41,830 bases of DNA, taken from positions 1-41,830 of the forward strand of contig JACQYL010000007.1 in assembly GCA_016208165.1 (NCBI GenBank), given 5' to 3'. The notes under the pieces are model-generated. The model had not been told where the DNA came from. It did not search any database and saw only the letters and a program-made list of their open reading frames with translations. The position numbers were made by a program, and so were the translations under genes. The stretch comes from Deltaproteobacteria bacterium. GTDB taxonomy: Bacteria; Desulfobacterota; Desulfarculia; JACQYL01. Shown piece after piece: positions 18,037 through 26,163 of this stretch (position 1 is the stretch's first letter; each line of letters opens with the position of its first letter).

Positions 18037-18435
18037 CTATTCGGAAATGGCTTTTTTCCGGGGAGTATCCCGAATGAAGGTAACGTCGTCGTCTTTCGAT
18101 GCCCTGCCCTCCTGATCCAAACGGCGTTCGAGTCCCTCGACCTTTTGTTCCAGCCGGTTCAGTCGTTCCGTCAATTGGCTGCGGGACTCGGGCTTGTTTT
18201 TCTCTCCGGAGGATCCGGATGCGGCTTCTTCCAGGTTAAGACGGTCCGAGATCTCAGTCATTCTCTGTTCCAGTTGAGACACCGCGACTGAAAGGCGACT
18301 GTCCGCGACCATATCCGGAGCCGCCACTGCCCGAATCATGAAGGCAAGGCCAATGACAATGACCATCAACAGCAAGAGCTCGAGGGCGGAAAGCCTGAAT
18401 TTACGGTCGGGAACATGGTTGCTCTCTTTAGGCAC
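18037..18435 (-). CDS. Single-pass membrane protein with coiled coil
   Basis: 132 residues from a GTG start with GAGGAAG 6 bases upstream. One membrane helix (about residues 18-38, LLLLMVIVIGLAFMI) follows a short basic N-terminus. Two coiled-coil segments (near 48-70 and 85-108, LTERLNRLEQKVEGLERRL) lie in the part expected outside the cytoplasm. No enzymatic motif; scaffolding is a guess. A 10-bp palindrome GTTTGCAAAC at 18459-18468 lies just upstream. It is 128 bases downstream of the 609-codon gene on the same strand and may or may not belong to that operon. Confidence 0.7.
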   Translation of the reverse strand: MPKESNHVPDRKFRLSALELLLLMVIVIGLAFMIRAVAAPDMVADSRLSVAVSQLEQRMTEISDRLNLEEAASGSSGEKNKPESRSQLTERLNRLEQKVEGLERRLDQEGRASKDDDVTFIRDTPRKKAISE

Positions 18436-18563
18436 GCTCAGCTTCCTCTAACTTTAATGTTTGCAAACGGTTACAGATGGAAAAAAATGTGCGGCGCCCG
18501 TCACGAAATTTTTGGGGTTCGATACGCCTCAGGCATTCCTTCTTCCCATTACCGTCGAAGGAA

Positions 18564-20393
18564 TCAGGTCTCGATATAGGATCGAGCGTATTTGCGCACG
18601 TGATGCCCGTCCAGTACGTGAAACGTCCGCATCCGTTTGAGTGTTTGGGGTGAAAACATACCGATGGGCAAGTAGACAATCTTCCGTCCCAATCGTTCCG
18701 CCATGGTGCGCAGGCGGGAAACCGGAGGAGCAGCGGCCACGTACACCACGTTTCGTTCCAGGCTGTAGTCCAATGCGGCCATCAGCAGACGTTCCGATTT
18801 CGTGCGGCACCATTCGAAGAAGGGGTCCTGCCAGATGTCATATACCCTCATGGGCGGGTACGTCAGCATGAACCCCCCGTGTACGCACTTGGAAATTCCG
18901 GGGCCCACCAGCTGTTCCCCGACATGGGTTGCGTAGAAAGCCATGTCGGATTCCTGATCGTGCTCCCCCAGCCAGGTTAGCTTCCACGGGAAGGCCTCCT
19001 GCTCGGCATCCGCGTCCTCGTCGAAAATGATGACGACCGAGCCGATTTTGCCCTTCATCGGCAGTTGCTCACTTACGTAAATGGAACCGTCCGAGACCCA
19101 ATTTCGGATTGTTTCGCGGACGTCTATTCCATCCAGTAAAGAGGCGCAAAACGGCGCCACCCTCTTCTGTTCTTCAGAAAGTACGTATACGGCCCGCTTT
19201 TTGACGTAGTCCCCAAATCCCTCGACGGCAATATCTTCGGGAGGATATGAACAGATATGCTTTCCTGTCCATTCGTCCTTCCACTTCTTCGCGTTAAGTC
19301 CTCGATCCTGACGACGTCCCGGGACAGGAAGCAGCCGTCTTCTGAATGCACGTATCCGCCTGTGGAAGCGAACCAGCTTCCGATCGACGAAGAGATCCTC
19401 GCCGGAAACCCGAATCACCGGAATGGATGGGCTCTCCTCACGGTACGGGTAATCGGCTCCGATTTCCCATAATTCAAAGGCGAAGTTGTCGTTGACGGCG
19501 CCTCTTGCCCCTATGATCAACTGGTAAAAGTCCGGGACGAGGCGGCCCTGCACCCAGGCATAGTTGCGCGCGAATTGGAACAATACGCGTTTCTGGTACG
19601 CCGTGATCTCTTCCTTGTCGTTCTTGAAATACGCGTCCGACGCGGCATCGACCAGTTCGCGGTAGAGACGCAAGCGGTCGGGGCTCCCTGCAGTCACCAA
19701 GCCGCCTTTTTGACGTTCCTCCTCATATCGCCCCGCCAGAAACGGCATTTCGCTTAGGACCTCCCGGCTGGACTGTGGATCGAGGGCTCCCAGGGAAGCC
19801 TGCCGGGTTTGAATGCGCTCCAGCGGACGCGCCTGGGCGCGGTCGAGGCCCCGAAGCAAGGCGGCATAGTGGCTCAAACCAAACACACAGGCTACTCGTT
19901 TATGCCTCTCTGCGAGATGCTGCAAGTGGAAGCACATGCCTGCTTCCCTGCGCGCATCCGTCATCGAGGATTCGGCCTCCGGCCATCCCCGAAGAACCCT
20001 CTCGATGTAGGCGTCGTATCCGACGCGGGCGAGAGCGTAGCTGTCGGGCATGGGTTCGCGCATCCTCGGATATCCTTCAACGTCCACGTCTATGCAATAG
20101 ATCGGCAGGGAGTGCTCTATACCGAAACGAACCGCTTCAAAAAGCGGATCTTGAGGCTCCGCCAACAGATACACGAACGCCCCGTTCTTCTCCTGGTAGT
20201 GAATTACGGAAAGAAGAGGCAAACGAGCCGCTGCGCGCAGGATCGGTTCCCTGATGGTGCCGGGAAATTCCACGGCGATGGCGTCTGGATTCATCGAACA
20301 CAAACGACGATGGACTTCGGCTCCGAACTCAAGACGACCGTGGAGAACTGGAAGCAGGGTGAGAGCTTCCAATTGGGAGTTCGAGTTCTTCAT
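18564..20393 (-). CDS. Large protein of unknown function with TraB/ChaN-like N-terminus
   Basis: 609 residues. The start overlaps the MoxR gene stop (ATGA), so the two are translationally coupled. The first 45 residues (LHG at 17-19, then MNPDAIAVEFP at 34-44) match the look of TraB/ChaN/Tiki-like proteins, where a His near the N-terminus and a Glu after PDxVxxE line a putative metal site. The region to about 200 stays compatible with that fold. The rest is unfamiliar: a basic stretch near 355-380 (RRIRAFRRRLLPVPGRR), then an acidic FDEDADAEQEAF, and an alpha/beta C-terminus with NVVYVAAAPP and KIVYLPIGMF. No signal peptide. By analogy with MoxR-associated proteins of the DUF5682 type it might be the working partner of the ATPase; that is inference. 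Confidence 0.75.
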   Translation of the reverse strand: MKNSNSQLEALTLLPVLHGRLEFGAEVHRRLCSMNPDAIAVEFPGTIREPILRAAARLPLLSVIHYQEKNGAFVYLLAEPQDPLFEAVRFGIEHSLPIYCIDVDVEGYPRMREPMPDSYALARVGYDAYIERVLRGWPEAESSMTDARREAGMCFHLQHLAERHKRVACVFGLSHYAALLRGLDRAQARPLERIQTRQASLGALDPQSSREVLSEMPFLAGRYEEERQKGGLVTAGSPDRLRLYRELVDAASDAYFKNDKEEITAYQKRVLFQFARNYAWVQGRLVPDFYQLIIGARGAVNDNFAFELWEIGADYPYREESPSIPVIRVSGEDLFVDRKLVRFHRRIRAFRRRLLPVPGRRQDRGLNAKKWKDEWTGKHICSYPPEDIAVEGFGDYVKKRAVYVLSEEQKRVAPFCASLLDGIDVRETIRNWVSDGSIYVSEQLPMKGKIGSVVIIFDEDADAEQEAFPWKLTWLGEHDQESDMAFYATHVGEQLVGPGISKCVHGGFMLTYPPMRVYDIWQDPFFEWCRTKSERLLMAALDYSLERNVVYVAAAPPVSRLRTMAERLGRKIVYLPIGMFSPQTLKRMRTFHVLDGHHVRKYARSYIET

Positions 20394-21238
20394 AGGAGAA
20401 TCGCCGCTCCATGAAGGTAATCCAGGGCGTCGTCGCCCAGAATCATCCGAACCGCCAGATCGAGAACCTTGAGGATTTCCTTATGCGACGGATTCTTGTG
20501 TTCCCCCAACAGCTTCAGCGCATAGCGACCCAGGTTGATCCCGTCCCTCACGGTATAGCGCTCGCCGGCTGCATGAGCCAACTTCAGAAATTCGACTATG
20601 TATTCGAGAATCGCCTCGTTGGAGAACGGCAGATTTCGCCGCAAAATGACACGCTCTTCGTCCGGTTCCGGAAAGTCAATAAAGATTTGCGGTTGTATCC
20701 GGGAATGGATATATTCGGGCAACTCGAACGTGCTGGCGTCGTCATTCATGGTGGCACAGAAACGAAAATCCGGATGAGCCTGGATTTTTATCGCAGCCAC
20801 GACGGATTCCACATAGCGACGATTATCCAGGAGGGGCGCAAGCGAGGCCCAGCTCTTTTCACTCATTCGATTGCCTTCGTCCAAAATACAGATGCCTCCC
20901 CGAATCATGGCAGTGACCAGGGGGGACGCCATGTAGCGAATGTGACCGAGTTCTCCGATGACCGGAGTGATGATGAGGTCCTCGGGTCTGGTGTCCATGG
21001 TGGCCTGGAACATGTAAACGGGGCGTCCAAGCCGCTTCGCCGCGGCATATGCAAGGGTCGTCTTCCCTACTCCGGGTTTGCCTGTGAGGCGGGGATTCAG
21101 TGGAAGGTCTTCTTTGTCGAGCACCAGCCACGCCGCCAGTACCTGGTCCAGCAGTTCCGTCTGTCCCACCCAATCGTATTTCAATTCATCGGGGTGGGAT
21201 AAGAAAAGGTTTACACCGTCAATGGTTATCGTTTCCAT
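20390..21238 (-). CDS. MoxR-type AAA+ ATPase
   Basis: 282 residues. Walker A is GKPGVGKT (residues 53-60), Walker B is ICILDEGNRM near 117, sensor 1 is in CATMND near 152, and sensor 2 lies in YTVRDGINLGRYA near 228. The length and helix-2-insert pattern (TRPEDLIITP) fit MoxR-type ATPases, which act as chaperone-like remodelling machines, usually with a vWA-domain partner. No vWA gene is seen here; the only tight partner is the overlapping 609-codon gene. No good ribosome site is visible near the ATG. The gene is divergent from the YcaO-TPR gene across 229 bases. Confidence 0.88.
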   Translation of the reverse strand: METITIDGVNLFLSHPDELKYDWVGQTELLDQVLAAWLVLDKEDLPLNPRLTGKPGVGKTTLAYAAAKRLGRPVYMFQATMDTRPEDLIITPVIGELGHIRYMASPLVTAMIRGGICILDEGNRMSEKSWASLAPLLDNRRYVESVVAAIKIQAHPDFRFCATMNDDASTFELPEYIHSRIQPQIFIDFPEPDEERVILRRNLPFSNEAILEYIVEFLKLAHAAGERYTVRDGINLGRYALKLLGEHKNPSHKEILKVLDLAVRMILGDDALDYLHGAAILL

Positions 21239-21410
21239 AGATCAATCAAACTCACCTGTTTTAGTGTGTGTTTTGGGCTGTTATTGTCTTTCCCTGTTTG
21301 ACCCGTCCGTTCGAGATTCGGGCGCCCGTTTCCGGAAAGACTCTGAGTCATGATAGAGCAGGAAAAGCGCTTTTTCAACCGTCCGCGGAATGCGAATGCA
21401 TCCTCTCGCC

Positions 21411-21440
21411 TTGACACCCGATTCTTTTTGCTGATATCTA
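21411..21440 (+). promoter_or_regulatory. Sigma-70 promoter of the YcaO-TPR gene
   Basis: A perfect -35 TTGACA (21411-21416), an 18-base spacer and a -10 TATCTA (21435-21440) precede the YcaO start by 28 bases. The implied start point is about 21447, inside the palindrome at 21442-21453, giving a very short leader. Confidence 0.6.
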
Positions 21441-21441
21441 C

Positions 21442-21453
21442 ACGAAATTTCGT
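21442..21453. promoter_or_regulatory. 12-bp perfect palindrome ACGAAATTTCGT, candidate operator
   Basis: The inverted repeat lies immediately after the -10 box and covers the expected transcription start of the YcaO-TPR gene, a position where a bound repressor would block initiation. No regulator gene is adjacent, so the binding protein is unknown. Confidence 0.4.
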
Positions 21454-21467
21454 AAAAGAGGTGCCTC

Positions 21468-23237
21468 ATGAATGACAACCGTTCCCGAATCGTATTAACC
21501 GATACACTGAAGACCTATACGTTTGATCAGGATAAGATGCTGGATCCGTTGGAAACCGTGCAACGAGTTAGAGCGCGCTTCGACAGGGTAAACCTGGACG
21601 TGTTGAAAGAGACCGTGCGCATCGATCGCGGCCGGCTGGATATTCCAGTGTTTATCAGTGTTTGCGGTGGAGCAGCGTTACGCACCATCGGCACCAAAAA
21701 GCAAATGGGAAAAGGGGCCACTCCGGCCCAAGCCGAAGCCAGCGCGCTGATGGAGCTGGTGGAACGTTACAGCTTTTTCCATTTTCTAAAAGACCATCCC
21801 TTTATCGCAGCCGAATATCGGTCCGTTGCCCACGATGCCATGCCTTTCCATCACATTGCCGAGGCCGTACACCACGATCCGAACGACCTGGAGCGCGCCC
21901 TCAAAGCACTGGACGGACTGCCTTTGAAATGGGCCTGGGGACGTAACCTCACCCAGGGCCGGGATATGCTCATACCCATAGACTGGTTTTACGAAATTAA
22001 CCAGTTTAACGGACCTTCCGCGGGAAACAGCCTTGAAGAAGCCATTCTTCAAGGAACTTGCGAAGTGGTGGAACGACACGTGTCCGCTCTGATATGCCGT
22101 GGCAGGCTGGAACTTCCAAGCATTGAACCCGGAAGCGTGAAAAGTGAAGCGGCCCTCGAGTTGATCCGAAAATACAGGGCAAATGGGATTGAGCTGTTTA
22201 TGAAGGATTTCACCCTCGGAATGGGCATACCGTCCATAGGCGCCCTCGCCTGGGACCCATCTACTTTTCCCAAACGTAGCGAAATCGTTTTCACGGCCGG
22301 CACGGCAACCGATCCGGAAAAGGCATTGATTCGGGCGCTTACGGAGATCGCCCAGTTGGCCGGCGATTTTGACACCGACGGCGAATATGTTGCCAGCGGC
22401 CTTCCCAAGCCGCGGCGCCTGGACGAAGTACTCTACGTGACGCAAGACCATGGCCCGGCGGTGAGTATCGATCAGCTTCCGAACATTGCCGAGCAAAACA
22501 TGCGTCACGAGGTGGAACGGTGCGTTCAAACCCTGTCCGGAAAGGGCTTCGAACTGTACGTAGTAAACACCACCCATCCGAATATAGACGTGCCGGCCGT
22601 CTATACGATCGTACCCGGCTGTCATTTCCGTGAGCGCTCCAAGGGAACTAGTGTGCCGTTCTTTGCAGCAAAGCTCATCCATCAAAATCTCGATGTGTGG
22701 GAAGCGCTGGAGCGTTTGCAGAACCTCAACCGTTTGTACCCGGACAAATACTACCTGCAGTATTACGAAGGCGTTTGCTACGCAGGTATGGGCGATCAGG
22801 ATTCCGCCATCGCCAAATTCCTGCGAGCGTTGGATCTCGAGCCCGGCCCTGAAGACGCTCCCACGATCCAATGTTACCTGGGCATATGTCACAAAGACAT
22901 GGGTGACTATTCTCGGGCGATACAAGAATTGGAGAAAGCGACCGTTCTGGATCCGGAATGCAAGGAGGCCCACAATGCCATGGGCTTTTGTTTCTTCAAG
23001 CTGAAGGAACATGAAAAAGCCATTGAATGTTTTGAAAACGTACTGCGCATCGACCCGGGTTCCGCCATCGATTATGCCAATATAGCCTCCAACTTGAGAG
23101 AACTAGGCCGCATTGACGAGGCCATACGGCTGTATGGAATGGCCTTGGAATTGGATGCCGGCATTGACTTCGCTCGTCACAATCTCGAGCTGCTGACGCA
23201 ACGGAAAGAGCAAATGGAACCGGGCGCGAATTCCTGA
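21468..23237 (+). CDS. YcaO-domain protein with C-terminal TPR repeats
   Basis: 589 residues. The N-terminal 400 form a YcaO domain with its ATP/Mg residues visible: ASALMELVERYSFF near 90, QGTCEVVERH near 193, and ATDPEKALIRALTEIAQ near 290. Four TPR units follow (about residues 424-575), each ending in a DLEPG, LDPEC, IDPGS or LDAGI type turn. YcaO enzymes use ATP to activate peptide amide oxygens, making azolines, thioamides or amidines. E. coli YcaO also has a C-terminal extension with TPR-like repeats, so the architecture is known, but the substrate is not. The Pro-rich C-terminus of azoline-forming YcaOs is absent. No TfuA, E1-like or dehydrogenase partner is nearby. Ribosome site GAGGTG is 5 bases before the ATG. 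Confidence 0.88.
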   Translation: MNDNRSRIVLTDTLKTYTFDQDKMLDPLETVQRVRARFDRVNLDVLKETVRIDRGRLDIPVFISVCGGAALRTIGTKKQMGKGATPAQAEASALMELVERYSFFHFLKDHPFIAAEYRSVAHDAMPFHHIAEAVHHDPNDLERALKALDGLPLKWAWGRNLTQGRDMLIPIDWFYEINQFNGPSAGNSLEEAILQGTCEVVERHVSALICRGRLELPSIEPGSVKSEAALELIRKYRANGIELFMKDFTLGMGIPSIGALAWDPSTFPKRSEIVFTAGTATDPEKALIRALTEIAQLAGDFDTDGEYVASGLPKPRRLDEVLYVTQDHGPAVSIDQLPNIAEQNMRHEVERCVQTLSGKGFELYVVNTTHPNIDVPAVYTIVPGCHFRERSKGTSVPFFAAKLIHQNLDVWEALERLQNLNRLYPDKYYLQYYEGVCYAGMGDQDSAIAKFLRALDLEPGPEDAPTIQCYLGICHKDMGDYSRAIQELEKATVLDPECKEAHNAMGFCFFKLKEHEKAIECFENVLRIDPGSAIDYANIASNLRELGRIDEAIRLYGMALELDAGIDFARHNLELLTQRKEQMEPGANS

Positions 23238-23347
23238 ACCCGTCAGGTCGCGCCATCCTCACATTTCGGATCGACTGGGCGCTTGACCGGGTGTTGGGAT
23301 TTATCTATGGTTGAATGCGTCCAAAATTCTATCTATCCGGGGGTGTC

Positions 23348-24817
23348 ATGAATCGCTCAATCTGGTTCGCCATAGGTACCGTATGCCTGTTCGCTTCGTC
23401 CCTGTTCACCGCCTGCGACAGCCGTTCGGTGGACAGTCCGACCGTCGCTTCCGTGGAGCCCTCGGCGGCGCAGGTCAAGTCCGTGATCACCATTAACGGT
23501 TCCCACTTTGTCGACTCCTACAGCCAGACGGTCGTTCAGTTCACGGGAGGAAACGCCGTAGTCAAAGACTTCATATCCGTCACCAACTCCGAGATCGTAA
23601 TTCGCGTTCCCAATGTAGGCCAAACGGGCCCCCTCTCGGTGAAGGTGCAGGATGAAATCAGTAACGGAGTGTCTTTTTCGGTGTTCGGCCCGTGGGCGTA
23701 TGTTGGCCATGGGAATGCCAATCCGCTACTGACCGTTATCGACAGTCATGTCAATGAGAGCGCCGAGAGCGTGGAAATCCGGGCCGAAATAGGGCTGGAA
23801 GGCGCTCCGGAGGCCTTGGCGCCCACGCCGGAAGGCGACAAGACGTATGTCTCCCTGCCGTCCATAAATACCATTGTTGTGCTTGATGCCCCCAACAACA
23901 CGATTGCCGGCGTACTGCAGGATGGAGTTGGTCCGGCTCCGTCCGCCATGGCGGCCACCAAACAGGACAAACACAAGCTGTTTGTAGCCAACCGCGGCGA
24001 CCGTTCCGTTACGGTCGTCGATACGCTTACCAACACGGTCATCGCCACGCTGACCGTCTCCGGAGATCCGGATGACGGGCGAACGGATTGGGGTACGGCC
24101 TCCGTAGCGCTGGATCCTTCTTTCCAGACTTGCTACGTGATTTTTAAGGATGAAGGCATCTTGAGGGCCTACTGGGTGGATTCTCTCCAGGTGCGATCTG
24201 AAAACGAGTTCGGTCCTCAGCCGATAAGGCTGCTCGTGCTTCCGAACAACAGCAAGGTCTACAGTCTGAATCAGGCCAGTATCGAGGAAGGAAACGAGAC
24301 CAGCGGATCACTCACTACATTGCTGATCAGCGAGCAACGCAGATTTACGGACGTCACCGTGGGATCGAATCCAACAGACATGGTTGCCGCGGCCAGTGTT
24401 CAGGTGATTGTTGCCAACCGGAGCAGCAACTCCGTCTCCGTCGTGAACGCAGACGGGGACGTGGTCGTAAGAACGTTTGCCGATGGGGAAGTGGGCGTCG
24501 AGCCGGCCGGCGTCACGTTGTCGGGCGATAACCAGTTCATTTACGTAGCCAGCGCAGGCAACGGGTCCGTGTACGTCATCAATCGCGAACAGCTGACCGT
24601 CAACAAAGAGATACCGGTCTCTTCCGGCATAACGGATATCCAATATCGCGACACTGGCGAAGGGGAAAGGCTGTTCGTGCTGAACCCGGTTGAAAACACG
24701 GTGACCGCCATTACTGTCGAAGATGACAAGGACGAAGTCATCTCCTCCGCCACGATCGCGGAAGGAGCCCTCTTCATGTTGGTGGAGGAACTCACCACTT
24801 ACCCGCCGTCTGAATAG
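23348..24817 (+). CDS. Lipoprotein with IPT/TIG domain and YVTN-type beta-propeller
   Basis: 489 residues from the ATG at 23348 (GGGGGTG just upstream). The signal peptide ends in LFTAC with Cys23 lipidated. An IPT/TIG immunoglobulin-like domain (about 32-115, VEPSAAQVKSVITINGSHF) is followed by a propeller with repeated units such as KLFVANRGDRSVTVVDTLTN, VIVANRSSNSVSVVNADG and IYVASAGNGSVYVINREQ. It probably sits on the cell surface or in the periplasm and binds protein or carbohydrate partners. It follows the YcaO gene by 110 bases on the same strand and might be co-transcribed, but there is no functional reason to link them. Confidence 0.82.
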   Translation: MNRSIWFAIGTVCLFASSLFTACDSRSVDSPTVASVEPSAAQVKSVITINGSHFVDSYSQTVVQFTGGNAVVKDFISVTNSEIVIRVPNVGQTGPLSVKVQDEISNGVSFSVFGPWAYVGHGNANPLLTVIDSHVNESAESVEIRAEIGLEGAPEALAPTPEGDKTYVSLPSINTIVVLDAPNNTIAGVLQDGVGPAPSAMAATKQDKHKLFVANRGDRSVTVVDTLTNTVIATLTVSGDPDDGRTDWGTASVALDPSFQTCYVIFKDEGILRAYWVDSLQVRSENEFGPQPIRLLVLPNNSKVYSLNQASIEEGNETSGSLTTLLISEQRRFTDVTVGSNPTDMVAAASVQVIVANRSSNSVSVVNADGDVVVRTFADGEVGVEPAGVTLSGDNQFIYVASAGNGSVYVINREQLTVNKEIPVSSGITDIQYRDTGEGERLFVLNPVENTVTAITVEDDKDEVISSATIAEGALFMLVEELTTYPPSE

Positions 24818-24874
24818 ACCTGTCCGGACGGCGAAAGTCCCTGCCTATCCCGCACGGACTCTTTTCGGACTCAC

Positions 24875-24994
24875 CTACCCGCTTTCGAGTTCGTTGAGAG
24901 CGCCGTGCGCTTGATCTTTCTCCGGGTTCGGCCCGATCATCACGAAATAGAAGCCGTGTTTGATCGGCTCAGCCTCGTGGATACGAATGGACAC
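24875..24994 (-). CDS. Possible very small ORF (39 aa) behind the HAD gene
   Basis: After the stop of the HAD gene the same frame continues open. A GTG at 24994 begins a 39-codon ORF with a protein-like composition (IRIHEAEPIKHGFYFVMIG, then PNPEKDQAHGALNELESG). The ribosome site is poor (CGCAGG directly before it). It could be a real small protein or the remains of a longer C-terminus. No family recognised. Confidence 0.3.
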   Translation of the reverse strand: MSIRIHEAEPIKHGFYFVMIGPNPEKDQAHGALNELESG

Positions 24995-25009
24995 CCTGCG
25001 ATAGTTCCG

Positions 25010-25627
25010 TCAGAGCATCCTTTTCAGCTCGCTCAACGAATCGATATGTGCTTCCGCTTCGAGTTCCGGATTTCGGAAAGCGATGAGAGAAACGGACGCC
25101 TGCACCGAGGCTTGTTCGTCAATCACGCTGTCGCCGATGTATACCGCCTGACGGTTCGTCAGACGGAACGCTTCCAGGGCCTTGTTCAAAGCTTCAGGAT
25201 CAGGTTTGGGGCGTGAAACATCCAGGGCGCTAACCACCACATCGAACAGCTCATTCAAACCATGGAGCTTCAGCAGTCCTGCCAAGGTCGTGCTCCGGTT
25301 GGAAACCACTGCGGTCTTGTAGCGTTCCCTAAGGTACCCGAGCACTTCTTTCAGGTCCGGCTCCATGGTCATATACTGTATGAAAGGGGCATAATCCACC
25401 GTCTTGAGGTATTTCATCGCGGCGGGCAACGACTCGGGATGGTGGCGCATAATGTATTTCACCGAATCCCACGCCGTCAGCATATGGACCGGACCTACGT
25501 CCTCGTCCGGCATGTCGGGAAACCCCAAGTGATTTAAAATACTGTTGTAATAATGCCGGTTGGCTTCACGCGAGTCGAACATTACCCCGTCGCAGTCGAA
25601 CAGAATCGCTTGAACGTCATTCCACAT
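25010..25627 (-). CDS. HAD-superfamily phosphatase (phosphoglycolate-phosphatase-like)
   Basis: 205 residues with the complete HAD motif set: FDCDGVMFDS (I), VVSNRST (II), SRPKPDPEAL (Lys of III) and YIGDSVIDEQAS (IV). A helical cap lies between motifs I and II (about residues 18-85), as in Gph and beta-phosphoglucomutase relatives. It should dephosphorylate a small phosphorylated metabolite in the cytoplasm; the substrate is not clear. GGAAAG lies 5 bases before the ATG. It is alone, with tRNA-His divergent upstream. Confidence 0.85.
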   Translation of the reverse strand: MWNDVQAILFDCDGVMFDSREANRHYYNSILNHLGFPDMPDEDVGPVHMLTAWDSVKYIMRHHPESLPAAMKYLKTVDYAPFIQYMTMEPDLKEVLGYLRERYKTAVVSNRSTTLAGLLKLHGLNELFDVVVSALDVSRPKPDPEALNKALEAFRLTNRQAVYIGDSVIDEQASVQASVSLIAFRNPELEAEAHIDSLSELKRML

Positions 25628-25830
25628 GGTTGCTTTCCGTAGTTCTCTCGTGCCGCCGCCACCGGAATGTGGCAGGGCGTACCTGAAACGTTGATTCTTC
25701 TGTGAGTATCATCTTTAACGAATTTTGTGAGGGATGAATATAGGGCAAAACGGAGTCAAATACAAGGATGAAACTCGAAGATGACAAAACTAACTTATTG
25801 ATATTTTTGTAGCTTTCCAGAAAAAAAAGT

Positions 25831-25859
25831 TTGCATAGGGACGAAATCTCTGATATAGG
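25831..25859 (+). promoter_or_regulatory. Promoter of tRNA-His
   Basis: TTGCAT (25831-25836), a 17-base spacer and TATAGG (25854-25859) lie about 25 bases before the tRNA 5' end, in an AT-rich stretch. A start near 25866 would give a short precursor. Confidence 0.5.
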
Positions 25860-25883
25860 AGAGCCATTCAAACGCGGGATCAT

Positions 25884-25960
25884 GGTGAGTGTAGCTCAGT
25901 TGGCAGAGCACCGGGTTGTGGCCCCGGTTGTCGTGGGTTCAAGTCCCATCACTCACCCCA
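25884..25960 (+). tRNA. tRNA-His (anticodon GTG)
   Basis: A complete cloverleaf can be drawn. The extra G at position -1 (25884) pairs with C73, as tRNA-His requires; the acceptor stem is GTGAGTG with CACTCAC; the D arm begins TAGCTCAG. The anticodon stem CCGGG/CCCGG encloses TTGTGGC with anticodon GTG at 25918-25920, and the T arm is GTGGG/CCCAT. The 3' CCA is encoded. An intrinsic terminator follows 8 bases later. Confidence 0.97.
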
Positions 25961-25968
25961 AATAAATC

Positions 25969-26001
25969 AAGGACTTAGGCCGGTGGTCCAAGTCCTTTTT
26001 T
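25969..26001 (+). terminator. Intrinsic terminator of tRNA-His
   Basis: AAGGACTT (25969-25976) pairs with AAGTCCTT (25990-25997) and runs straight into a T stretch (25996-26001). Confidence 0.85.
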
Positions 26002-26163
26002 GTTTACCACATGTAGCTACGCGGCTACGTGCTCATGAGCGGGCCTCAGGCATCGCCCCGGGCCGAATCACGGCGAAACCGGTTCGCTATCCTGCACCAG
26101 CGGCCGGAGCGCCCGTCTTTTCAGCGCCGTTACAGCAGCAGAAGTTCCTATGCGGGAAAAACG

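Noticed and set aside
20411-21202. 263-codon + strand ORF
   Set aside because: It lies antisense to the MoxR gene, which has all AAA+ motifs; no recognisable features of its own.
21786-23012. 408-codon minus-strand ORF
   Set aside because: It is antisense to the YcaO-TPR gene and has no ribosome site or family pattern.
25884-25960. Integration (att) site at the 3' end of tRNA-His
   Set aside because: No repeat of the tRNA 3' end, integrase or phage gene was found in the flanks; the downstream sequence is an ordinary terminator.
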